Shown in pieces: positions 17,874-26,093 of a stretch of 61,729 nucleotides of DNA (position 1 is its first letter; each line of letters starts with the position of its first letter). The notes under the pieces were generated by a model. That model was not told the origin of the DNA. It worked only from the letters and a program-made list of their open reading frames with translations, and did no database searches. The stretch lies in NCBI RefSeq assembly GCF_030063245.1, contig NZ_JASISR010000026.1:1-61729 (forward strand), given 5' to 3'. The stretch comes from Paenarthrobacter sp. PH39-S1. GTDB lineage: Bacteria; Actinomycetota; Actinomycetes; Actinomycetales; Micrococcaceae. The position numbers and the translations under genes are program-made.

Positions 17874-18728
17874 AACGTGGGAAGGGCGGATCACGAACAT
17901 CCATTGGCAAATCCCCTCCCCGCAGCGGCATGGTTGGGTGGAGCGAATAATCGACCGGAATGGCGGGATGGCCCGCTGACTCAGGCCCTCAGCGGCTGGC
18001 CTGGCACAACTCGCCTTTGATGTAGTACTCAATACCGACGGCATCTCGCGTTGAGTCGGAACTGGAGCGATGAGGACTTGGATCTCATCTTCGAAGCGTT
18101 CCCGGGGCAAGCGCAGGCACTTGTCCGCCCAGTGGGGAAATTTCCGGGTTTCACGGTAGTTCATGGCCCGAGACGATGAGTGCGGACATGAAGTTGACGG
18201 GACCGATGTCCTCCGGAGAGTTGCCATTGGGGCACACCGTGGAGTCGGCCCGGCAAGCAATGCGCTGTTCTTTCCCGGGCGGACGACGGCGGCGGGTCGG
18301 GTTGCGACGGGCAAGGCCGGCTTTGAGTGCGGTGCCTGTCCGCCACCGAGTTAGGCCGAGAGAACTGGTGAGGCAACCGGCGTCGAGCATGGTGCTGATC
18401 ATCAGCGGTGTGACGGAGCCGACCGGCTTTGCAGCGGCACTGTTTCCATAGGTTGCCGCCGACAGTGCGGCTAGGGTCCGGCTGATCGGCACGACAAGGA
18501 ACGTGAGCAGCACGTTGAGGAATCATCGCTGCTGCAGGGGAACGTGGCGGTGGACGCGGTTGCGCAGGTCGGTCATCTGCTGGCTATGGCCGCTATCCTG
18601 ACCGTGGGCCATCAGAGTTCGCGGATGAAGCCGGTGTGGTCGGAACGTTTTATAGGACGCTCGGCGATTTCATCGTTCCTGGCGAGCGTTTCCGCGAAGT
18701 TCCGCGGTCGCCTATGGGCAGGTTGCCA
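17874..18728. other. 855-base region without an intact gene
   Basis: Several frames are open on both strands but none is convincing. On the minus strand, 18300-18513 encodes a hydrophobic stretch (LLTFLVVPISRTLAALSAAT) that could be the end of a transporter, and near 18000-18060 a natural-looking peptide (DAVGIEYYIKGELC) stands alone. The region looks like decayed genes next to the broken amine oxidase. Confidence 0.4.
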
Positions 18729-19403
18729 TGGCCGCAAACGCCATCAGCACCCGGATGGCAAAGGAATTCTGTGCAGCCATTGAACACGCAGAGGCAGATG
18801 CGGACTGTCATGTGAGCTGATGGACGAGGCGGCGTCGACATATAAACTCAAGGAAGGCACGGGGTACCTGGCGCGGTGCATGCGAGCGGATTCCTCGGCG
18901 GAATTCCGGCTGGGAGCGCGAGTAGCCCGGCTGGTTCAGAACGACGACGGCGCGCTGGTCCACATGTCCGACGGCACCGTGCCGAGGGTAGCGCCAGCCG
19001 AGGGATGAAGACGTGGATCAAGGTGGCCGGGCGGGTGCAGCCGTTCAGGTCCTACGGCGGCCGCGGGATGGCGCTGACTTTCGCCCGAACCGAATACTTC
19101 GACGAGGACTCCACCACGCTCGTGGCGTTTGGTCCGGATGCTTCGCTGCTGGATCCGAACGACCGCGCGGGCGTGTCCTCGGCGCTGGCCCTGTGGCGCG
19201 GAGACCTCGAAGTATTGGAGGTGGCCGGGCATAATCGGACCAGCGGTGAGCTGTCGCCCGCGACATGGCCGATGCAGCAGTCCGGCCAGCTGACCCGCTA
19301 CCTGGCCGCACTGCAGGAGTCGTTCGGCTGCGTACGCCCGGCCGGCTCCGACTATGCCAACGGCCGGGACAGTTTTATTGACGGTGCAATCGAGTCCGGC
19401 TAA
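18729..19403 (+). pseudogene. Flavin monoamine oxidase, broken by frameshifts and a deletion
   Basis: FAD-dependent amine oxidases deaminate amines to aldehydes. Pieces occur in order in different frames: ISTRMAKEFCAAIEHAEAD near 18740; YKLKEGTGYLARCMRADSSA and ARVARLVQNDDGALVHMSDG to 19008; then MKTWIKVAGRVQPF, RTEYFDEDSTTLVAFGPDAS, WPMQQSGQLTRYL and AGSDYANGRDSFIDGAIESG, the FAD-binding C terminus. The FAD-binding N terminus and a middle section are missing, and at least two frame changes occur (about 18815 and 19005). Confidence 0.75.
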
Positions 19404-19441
19404 CCGCGGCGCGGCAGGTACACCTGTCGCTCGCGGGCAGC

Positions 19442-19741
19442 CTACTTGCGCTCGACCTCGAGGAACACGATCTCGGTCCCGCCGTGGTTCGCAATATTGT
19501 GTTCCAGACCAGGGGCCCGTGTGTAGGCTGCACCCGCAGTCAGCTTGAAGGGGTAGGAGTCGTCCCGCGTATTGAGTATCAGCTCTCCGGTGGTCATCGG
19601 CACCACGACGTAATCAAGGGAGTGGACATGCCAGCCCGTTTCCGTGTTGCGCGCGAACCGCCACTCGGTCACGCGAAACTGGTCGTTGTCCAGCTGAACC
19701 GTGGACTGCGCCCGGCTCAGCGCGGAATCAGATGAAAACAC
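19442..19741 (-). CDS. Small cupin-domain protein
   Basis: A 99-residue single-domain cupin. The first motif is GWHVHSLDYVVVPMTTGEL; the second includes AYTRAPGLEHNIANHG. The His residues that bind metal in cupins are present (WHVH, LEHN). Such proteins are isomerases, oxygenases or sensors; nothing here tells which. It lies downstream of the carbamoylase operon on the same strand, separated by about 100 bases, and may be its last gene. Confidence 0.85.
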   Translation of the reverse strand: MFSSDSALSRAQSTVQLDNDQFRVTEWRFARNTETGWHVHSLDYVVVPMTTGELILNTRDDSYPFKLTAGAAYTRAPGLEHNIANHGGTEIVFLEVERK

Positions 19742-19841
19742 GTGGCACTCTCCTGTTTACAGTACTTGGCTGTCTTTGTGGCCCAGTAGCCGCGGTTGGC
19801 CGGGAAATCCGATGCGGTCCTATCCTTGCACGAGCTCGCCC

Positions 19842-21158
19842 CTATTTTTGCACGAGCTCACCGTTCACCATCCGGCCCGCGACTTCGGTGAGCATGGCCA
19901 GTCCCGCGAGCATGTCAGCGTCGCTGGTCAGTTCGCGTTCGTTGTGGGAGATGCCCTCGACGCTGGGCACGAAGAGCATGATGGTGGGCACCATGTCCTT
20001 GAGGTTGGTGGAATCATGTCCAGCCAGGGTACGGACTATGCCGTATCCCAGACCGAGTTTATCGGCGCTGGCGGCGGCCAGTTTCATGCCCGCCTGATCG
20101 TAGGTTTTCGCGTCCCATGCGTGCTCTGCGCCGCGTTCGATCCGGACGTCGGCAAACGCCTCAATCTCGGCCGCCCGCCGGTGCAGCTCGGCGTCGGCCG
20201 CCGCCAGGACGTCCGGATCGGTGCTGCGCACGTCCACCAGAAGGTCCACCCGGCTGGCCACCACCACGGGGGAGTTGGGGAAGACGGTGAACTCCCCGCA
20301 GGAGGTGATGACCATATGCTCGTCGGTGCTGAACCGGTTGGCGATCTCCCTGGCCGCGACCACCAGCGCGGAAGCCCCCAGTAGGGCGTCCTTGCGGTCC
20401 TTGATCACGGTGGCACCGGTGTGCCCCTGCTCCCCGTGGACCACGAACTCGTATTTGTTCGCCCCCCAGGTCGATTCAACGAGGCCGATACTCAAGCCGG
20501 CGTCTTCGAGCGAACGCCCCTGCTCGATGTGGATTTCCACGTACGCGGCGACGTCGAGCCGGAAGTCGCCGCGGGTGCCGATGGCGTTCAGTGCCTCCCG
20601 GACCGTCACCCCGTGCGGGTCGCTGGTCGCCAGGGCTTGTTCGGCCGGGATCTTTCCGGTGAAGACGGAGCTGCCCATCATGGAGGGTTTGAAGCGGCAC
20701 CCCTCCTCGTTGAACCAGTTGACTACGGCGATGTTGAACATCGGCTCACCCTCGGCGGCCGCAGCCTGCTCCATGAGCTCGATGGCGGCATGAGCGCCGG
20801 CGAGCACCCCATAGGCGCCGTCGAACCGGCCGCCCATCGGCTGTGAATCAAGGTGTGATCCGATCGCCACGTACGGGGCACCGGGGGCGAGCTCAAGGAG
20901 CGCGAACTGATTGCCCACTTCGTCGTAGCGGATCACGAACCCGTGCCCCTCCATGAGCCCGCGGAACCAGAAGCGGGTCTGCCCGTCCGCGGCGGTGCCG
21001 GCCTGCCGGTCGACCCCGCCGCCGGCGGTGGCCCCGATTGTGCTCATCGACCGGAAATCGGCCAGGAACGCGTTGTTCCGGGCCGTATGGTTCCGGAACG
21101 TACTGTCCCGGGATTTATGGTCCCGGGACCCATTGTCACGGCTTGGGGATGTTGTCAT
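19842..21158 (-). CDS. M20-family hydantoinase/carbamoylase (Zn-dependent amidase)
   Basis: Enzymes of this family hydrolyse N-carbamoyl amino acids, allantoate or ureidoglycolate. Motifs: IGSHLDSQPMGGRFDGAYGV, NEEGCRF, EIHIEQGRSLEDAG, GEQGHTGAT and the C-terminal SHNERE, so metal ligands and the substrate Arg/His are intact. Residues 2-27 are an extra extension of repeated xRDxx/xRNxx pentapeptides, encoded by a 15-bp tandem repeat. ATG overlaps the upstream amidohydrolase stop (ATGA). The context points to breakdown of a ureide- or hydantoin-like compound. Confidence 0.92.
   Translation of the reverse strand: MTTSPSRDNGSRDHKSRDSTFRNHTARNNAFLADFRSMSTIGATAGGGVDRQAGTAADGQTRFWFRGLMEGHGFVIRYDEVGNQFALLELAPGAPYVAIGSHLDSQPMGGRFDGAYGVLAGAHAAIELMEQAAAAEGEPMFNIAVVNWFNEEGCRFKPSMMGSSVFTGKIPAEQALATSDPHGVTVREALNAIGTRGDFRLDVAAYVEIHIEQGRSLEDAGLSIGLVESTWGANKYEFVVHGEQGHTGATVIKDRKDALLGASALVVAAREIANRFSTDEHMVITSCGEFTVFPNSPVVVASRVDLLVDVRSTDPDVLAAADAELHRRAAEIEAFADVRIERGAEHAWDAKTYDQAGMKLAAASADKLGLGYGIVRTLAGHDSTNLKDMVPTIMLFVPSVEGISHNERELTSDADMLAGLAMLTEVAGRMVNGELVQK
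21075..21149. repeat. 15-bp tandem repeat inside the carbamoylase gene
   Basis: Five units of 15 bases (units 1-4 well conserved, GTTCCGG or GTCCCGGG at each start) encode an in-frame pentapeptide repeat at the carbamoylase N terminus. Unit length is a multiple of three, so copy number can change without breaking the frame. Confidence 0.75.
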
Positions 21159-22837
21159 TTGGTGTCTCCGTTCGGAAGAAGAGCTGGGTTTCCGCCATGC
21201 TGCTCATAGCTAAAGGTGCCGCCGAGAAGGGTGGCGACGACGTCGAGCGCGCCGATGTCCGGTGCGGTCAGCGGGGAACCGGAGAGCACCACGAAGTCGG
21301 CGAGCTTGCCCACCCGCAAGGTGCCGCGGTCGCCGTCGGTCCCGGTGGCCATGGCCGCCCATTCCGTATAGGTGCGCAGCGCCTCCTCCGGGGTGAGGCG
21401 CTCGCCGGCGCCGCCCAGGATCAGGCCGTTCTCGGTGGTACGGTCCACCCAGGACTGCATGCCCCGCCGCACGTTGTTGTCGGCCACCGGCAGGTCGGAG
21501 CTCCCGGCGACCAACACTCCCGCATCGACCAGGGAGCGGCCGCGGTAGAGCCAGCCTTCCCGCTCCGGCCCCACGAGTTCGGCAAATTGGTCGCCGAGCG
21601 GCCCGATGAACGCGGCCTGCGGAGTGACGGCGACGCCGGCCGCGGCGGCCCGTTCCACCTGGTCCGGGCGGGCGATGCCGAAATGCTCGATCCGGTTGGG
21701 CAGGCAATTGCGGCCGTACCGGTCCTGGCAATGCCCGATGATGTCCAGGGCCAGGTCGATCGCGGCGTCCCCGATGGCGTGCAGGGCGATCGGCCAGCCG
21801 GCGCGGTAGGCGTCGCTGACCTTGTCCCGGTACGCCTGTGGACTCTCGAGCAGATAGCCGGTGTTGTGCGGGTGACCGCAATAGTCCTCGGTTACGGCGG
21901 CCGTGGCACCGAGCAGGGATCCGTCCATGAAGACCTTCACCGGGCCCAGCGAGACCCATTCGTTGCCGAAACCGGCAATCGCCCCCAGATCCAGGCCCCG
22001 CCCGGTTCCTTTCCCGTGCATGTCCGCCGCGTTGGCGGATATCGGATGCAGCGCGTCAAGGGCCGGCATCAGCTGGGCGCGGGCCCGCAACCGCCCGGCG
22101 CGGTGGGCGGTGAGATAAGCCTGGACCTCGATGGGACTGTGGCCGATCCAGCCGCCGCCGATCCCGGCCTCGGTGAAACTGGTGATGCCCTCCGCCGCGT
22201 ACCGGGTGGTGGCATCGTCCAGGGCCTTGACGATCTGCGGGATCGAGTAGGGCAGCAGCAGGTTCTGGATGATGGCCTGCGCGGATTCCTCAACGACGCC
22301 GGTGGGGGAGCCGCTGGCGGTCCGCAGCACCGCCCCGCCCTCGGGATCTTCAAAGCCGGGCGCAAAAACCCCGGCCAGGCGCAGAGTGGCCGTATTGGTG
22401 ATGGAGGAGTGACCGGAGACGTGGCGCAGATACAGCGGCCGGTCCCCGGTGATGGCATCGAGCCGGTCAATATCGGGAAACGCTCCGCCGTGGTGTTTGT
22501 GGTTGAAACCGGTGCCCTTGACCCATGCGCCGGGATCATCGGCGAGGCGTTCCACCTCGGCCTCGAGGAGGGCATAAAGTTCTTCCATTCCGCGTGCCGG
22601 TTCCAAATCGACCGCGCTCAGTCCCAGACCCCACCACGTCGTATGGCAGTGTGCGTCGATGAACCCGGGCACCACGGTGGCACCTTCCAGCTGCTCGACC
22701 CGGGTTGCGGTGCACCCGTCCAGTTCTTCGTCGAAGCCGACGATCCGCCCGTTGAGCACCCCCACGCTGGACGCCGTCGGACGTTCCGACTCCAGCGTGA
22801 TGATGTTGGCGCCACGGAGAATCAGGTCCAGTTTCAT
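21155..22837 (-). CDS. YtcJ-like metal-dependent amidohydrolase
   Basis: A 560-residue member of the amidohydrolase superfamily. Features: a beta-sandwich start (LDLILRGANIITLESERPTA), the metal motif VVPGFIDAHCHTTWWG, a long insert typical of YtcJ/Amidohydro_3, and GTLRVGKLADFVVLSGSPL near the C terminus. It hydrolyses a cyclic or linear amide in the cytoplasm. Both ends overlap neighbours by four bases, so it is coupled to the ThDP enzyme and the carbamoylase. A ring-opening step before carbamoyl removal is a plausible role. Confidence 0.9.
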   Translation of the reverse strand: MKLDLILRGANIITLESERPTASSVGVLNGRIVGFDEELDGCTATRVEQLEGATVVPGFIDAHCHTTWWGLGLSAVDLEPARGMEELYALLEAEVERLADDPGAWVKGTGFNHKHHGGAFPDIDRLDAITGDRPLYLRHVSGHSSITNTATLRLAGVFAPGFEDPEGGAVLRTASGSPTGVVEESAQAIIQNLLLPYSIPQIVKALDDATTRYAAEGITSFTEAGIGGGWIGHSPIEVQAYLTAHRAGRLRARAQLMPALDALHPISANAADMHGKGTGRGLDLGAIAGFGNEWVSLGPVKVFMDGSLLGATAAVTEDYCGHPHNTGYLLESPQAYRDKVSDAYRAGWPIALHAIGDAAIDLALDIIGHCQDRYGRNCLPNRIEHFGIARPDQVERAAAAGVAVTPQAAFIGPLGDQFAELVGPEREGWLYRGRSLVDAGVLVAGSSDLPVADNNVRRGMQSWVDRTTENGLILGGAGERLTPEEALRTYTEWAAMATGTDGDRGTLRVGKLADFVVLSGSPLTAPDIGALDVVATLLGGTFSYEQHGGNPALLPNGDTK

Positions 22838-24504
22838 CGGGCTGCCCCGGCGCCCCGCTGGGCGGCGTACCCGTTATCCGCCGACGGGGCCAGGATGTCC
22901 GGGTCGGTGCGCAGATGCAGCAGCGCGGGCGGCCCGCTGGCCAGTGCCCGCTCCAGCGCCTCCTCGAAGTCACCGGTGTGCTCGACATATTCGCCGTATC
23001 CGCCGAAGGAGCGCATCCAGGCGGCGAAGTCCGGGTTGGTCATCTGCGTGCCGGAGGGGCGCCCCGGGTAATGCGCGCGCTGGTGTTGGACGATCGTGCC
23101 GTGAATCCCGTTGTCGATCACCAGCACCAGCGGGGCGCCGCCGTGGGCGAACGGAACCGCCAGCTCCTGGGCGTTCATGAAGAAATCACCATCCCCACAC
23201 ACCGCCACCACCTGGCGCTCCGGATAAACCAGGGAAGCGGCGACGGCGGCGGGCACGGCCATGCCCATCGCACCGTTCCGCGGACCCACCAGGGAACGGG
23301 CGCCGTGGTGGCTCAGATAGCGGTGACCCCAGATCGTCGCGTTGCCGGCCCCGTAGGTCAGCACCCGGTCCGCGGGCAGCCGGCGCTCCAGCACCTCGAA
23401 GGCCATACCGAGATCCACGCCGGCGAGGTCCACGGCGTCGCCGCCGTCCGGGCGGGGGGTCGCGAAACGTTCCTGGTCCGCGGCGAGCTCATCCATCCAG
23501 CCGGTCCCTCGTGTTCCCCGTGCGGCATCGGCTGCGGGCAGGGATGCGACGAACGTTGATGCCGGGGTGAGCAGGTGCTGGTCGATCCGGCCCGCGTGCA
23601 TGGTGGCCTCCGGATCGGGCAGCACCAGCACCGTTTGCGCCCCGACGCCGCGGGTAAAACCGTCGCTCATCACATCGGAGCGGCCGGAGCCCACAAAAAC
23701 CAGCAGATCGGCCTCATCGAGCCGGCGGGCCAAGGTGTCGGCCCTGCCGTACCCCAGCCAGCCTGCCCATGTGGGACCGTCGTGAGGGACGACGTCGTAC
23801 GCCCGCCAGTCCGCGGCAATCGGCACGCGGGCGGCCGCCGCCCAATCCATCAGTGCCCGGCCGGACTGCTCGTTCCAGTCCTCGCCACCCACCACGATCA
23901 GTGGCCGGGCCGCCGCCGACATCCGGGCCGCCACCTCGCCCATTTCAGCGACCGACGGCGTCGCGCTCCCCACCTCGCGCGGCGGTACCGGGGTTGCCGC
24001 CGTCGTGCGTATCAGCACGTCCTCGGGCAGGCCGACGACGACGGGACCGGGCCGGCCCGACGTTGCCAGGTGCATCGCTTCGGCGACCATCTCGGCGGTC
24101 CGGTCTGCGTCGTCGAGGACGAAGACGCGCTTGGCGGTGGTCGAGAACCAGCCGGTCAGGCTGAATTCCTGGAAGGAATCCCGGTCCCGGTCCGCGGTCG
24201 GGATCAGGCCCACGAACAGGATCAGCGGCGTCGCATCCTGCCACGCCGTGTGCACGGCAATCATCGCATTGGCCGCGCCGGGACCGCGGGTGACCATGGC
24301 GACGCCGGGCATGCCGGTGAGCCGGGCCTCCGCCAGGGCCATGAACCCGGCGCCGCCCTCCTGGCGGGCAACCACGGTGTGGATGGGGGAATCATGCAGT
24401 CCGTCCAACACATCCAGGAAGCTTTCGCCGGGAACACTGTAGACGCGGGGCACGCCATGTGCTTCGAGCTGGCGGACCAGAAGATGGCCGGCTGATTGTG
24501 GCAT
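22834..24504 (-). CDS. Thiamine-diphosphate-dependent enzyme, acetolactate synthase-like
   Basis: The 556-residue protein has the three-domain ALS/benzoylformate decarboxylase layout: VYSVPGESFLDVLDGLHD and the catalytic Glu in VVARQEGGAGFMALAEARLT, a central domain, and the ThDP motif GDGDFFMNAQELAVPFAHGG (GDG then N). No regulatory subunit gene follows, so amino acid biosynthesis is unlikely. It is first of three coupled genes with the amidohydrolase and carbamoylase, and likely carboligates or decarboxylates a 2-oxo acid intermediate. Confidence 0.92.
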   Translation of the reverse strand: MPQSAGHLLVRQLEAHGVPRVYSVPGESFLDVLDGLHDSPIHTVVARQEGGAGFMALAEARLTGMPGVAMVTRGPGAANAMIAVHTAWQDATPLILFVGLIPTADRDRDSFQEFSLTGWFSTTAKRVFVLDDADRTAEMVAEAMHLATSGRPGPVVVGLPEDVLIRTTAATPVPPREVGSATPSVAEMGEVAARMSAAARPLIVVGGEDWNEQSGRALMDWAAAARVPIAADWRAYDVVPHDGPTWAGWLGYGRADTLARRLDEADLLVFVGSGRSDVMSDGFTRGVGAQTVLVLPDPEATMHAGRIDQHLLTPASTFVASLPAADAARGTRGTGWMDELAADQERFATPRPDGGDAVDLAGVDLGMAFEVLERRLPADRVLTYGAGNATIWGHRYLSHHGARSLVGPRNGAMGMAVPAAVAASLVYPERQVVAVCGDGDFFMNAQELAVPFAHGGAPLVLVIDNGIHGTIVQHQRAHYPGRPSGTQMTNPDFAAWMRSFGGYGEYVEHTGDFEEALERALASGPPALLHLRTDPDILAPSADNGYAAQRGAGAAR

Positions 24505-24550
24505 GAGGTGATTCTTTCCTGTCGTGCTGGGGGGACGTGTCGCTCGGTGT

Positions 24551-24610
24551 TTGAAGGTTGCTCGGTTCTTGAAGGTTGCTCGGTACTTGAAGGTTGCTCA
24601 GTGCTTGAAG
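24551..24610. repeat. 18-bp tandem repeat, three units plus a partial
   Basis: TTGAAGGTTGCTCGGTTC and two close copies run from 24551 to 24604, followed by TTGAAG at 24605-24610. The MHS transporter stop codon (24598-24600) lies inside unit three, and the array fills most of the gap to the ThDP gene start. The unit resembles the codons around the transporter stop, suggesting duplication of its 3' end. Confidence 0.85.
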
Positions 24611-25923
24611 CCGGGCAGGCTCACGCTCATCCGCGGCGCGACGATGCCGGCGACCGCGGTGAAGAGCGACAGGAAGATCAGGATCGCTGCCGCGGGCCAC
24701 CAGTGGTTGGCGGCCGAGGCGACGAGGCCCGTGGCGGCCAGCGGGATGAATCCGCTGATCATGCCGGCCACGTTCTGGGCGAAACCGACCCCGGTGTAGC
24801 GCGTGCGTGCCGGGAACAGGCCGGTCAGTACGGTTCCGGAGGCCGCATAGGGGAACGACAGGGCGGCCACGGCGAGGACCATGCCGAGGATTACCAGCAC
24901 TTCGCTGCCGCTGGAGATGAGCATGAAGGATGGAACGGCGACGACGGCGGAGACAAGGCCGCCGTAGATGATCACCCGGCTGGCACCGAAGCGCTCGCCG
25001 AGGCGGCCGCCGAGGAGAAGCACCGGGATTTCCACGATGGCGGCGATCATCCCGCCCAGCAGCATGAGGCCGGCATCGTAGTGCAGGATCTTAACCCCGT
25101 AGTAGACGACAAACGCCGTGACCAGGTAGAAGCCGCCGACGCCCAGCAGCGCCGCGGCCATGCCCACAATGATGTGCTTCCATGACTCGACCAGGACGGT
25201 GCGGATCGGAGCCTTCTCTGTTTCGCCCTTTTCCAGCAGTTCGGTGAAGACCGGGGACTCGTCGAGGCGGCTGCGGATGTACAGGGCGATCAGCAGCATC
25301 GGGATCGCCGCCAGGAATGGGATACGCCATCCGAACGAATTGAAATTCTCCGCCGAGAACAGCAGGGTCATCACAAAGAAGCCGCCCGAGGAGAGGATCG
25401 TTCCGATCGGGGAGCCGATCTGCGGCAGTGCGGCATACCGTGCTCGCTTCTTCAACGGGGCGTTTTCCACGACCAGGGTCATGGCGCCGGACCATTCGCC
25501 GCCCACGAAGAGGCCCTGCACGGCGCGCAGCAGCACCAACAAGATCGGCGCGGCGATGCCAATGGCAAAATAGGTCGGCAGCATGCCGATCAAGCCGGTG
25601 ACGACGCCAATGCCGACGATGGTGACCATCAGCGTCCTGCGGCGTCCGATCTTGTCCCCCATGGCACCGAAGAACATGCCGCCCAGCGGTCGGAACACCA
25701 GACCGACGCCGAAGGTGGCGAACGCCGCCATGGTCGCTGCCGTGGGATCGGCGCTGTGGAAGTACTGGGCATTGAAAATCAAGGCGGCCGCGGCGCTGAA
25801 CAGGAAGAAGTCGTACCATTCCATGGCGGTGCCGATCATGGCACCGATGGCGACCTTGGTCGCTTCCTTGTCGGTGATGGTCCGGGTCGCTCCGGCTTCA
25901 ACATTCGTGGGTTGGTACGTCAT
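24598..25923 (-). CDS. MHS-family (metabolite:H+ symporter) MFS transporter
   Basis: A 441-residue, 12-helix MFS protein of the MHS branch (ProP/ShiA-like): AIGAMIGTAMEWYDFFLFSA in the first helix, GGMFFGAMGDKIGRRRTL loop motif, and RAVQGLFVGGEWSGAM. The family takes up organic acids, betaines or aromatic acids. ATG 25923 has GGAGA upstream; the frame stays open further but without a ribosome site. It is the promoter-proximal gene of the operon leading into the ThDP/amidohydrolase/carbamoylase genes, so it probably imports their substrate. Confidence 0.92.
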   Translation of the reverse strand: MTYQPTNVEAGATRTITDKEATKVAIGAMIGTAMEWYDFFLFSAAAALIFNAQYFHSADPTAATMAAFATFGVGLVFRPLGGMFFGAMGDKIGRRRTLMVTIVGIGVVTGLIGMLPTYFAIGIAAPILLVLLRAVQGLFVGGEWSGAMTLVVENAPLKKRARYAALPQIGSPIGTILSSGGFFVMTLLFSAENFNSFGWRIPFLAAIPMLLIALYIRSRLDESPVFTELLEKGETEKAPIRTVLVESWKHIIVGMAAALLGVGGFYLVTAFVVYYGVKILHYDAGLMLLGGMIAAIVEIPVLLLGGRLGERFGASRVIIYGGLVSAVVAVPSFMLISSGSEVLVILGMVLAVAALSFPYAASGTVLTGLFPARTRYTGVGFAQNVAGMISGFIPLAATGLVASAANHWWPAAAILIFLSLFTAVAGIVAPRMSVSLPGFKH

Positions 25924-26067
25924 GGGATCTCCGCGGTAGGTCCATTTGGTGGTGGGAATGCAGGTCCGGCAGCGGCGATGCGCGGCCAGGAAATTGAATA
26001 CTTCCGAGTCTGCCATTGTGGCGCAGCTCATACGGGCACGGAATGTCGCCAAATCTCCGCGGCCCAT

Positions 26068-26081
26068 TGTGCAAAAGCACA
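26068..26081. promoter_or_regulatory. Operator palindrome TGTGC-AAAA-GCACA
   Basis: A perfect 5+5 inverted repeat with an A4 centre lies between the divergent MHS transporter and PucR genes, just before the PucR start and next to an AT-rich ATATTCTAAT. It is a good candidate binding site for the PucR-family regulator. Confidence 0.55.
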
Positions 26082-26093
26082 TATTCTAATAGT

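Noticed and set aside
21038-23071. A 677-codon open frame opposite the carbamoylase and amidohydrolase genes
   Set aside because: Low-complexity antisense frame; the minus strand carries clear enzyme motifs across the same bases.
24551-24610. Short repeats considered as a CRISPR array
   Set aside because: Units are contiguous with no unique spacers, and no cas gene is present. The same holds for the arrays at 55671 and 57963.
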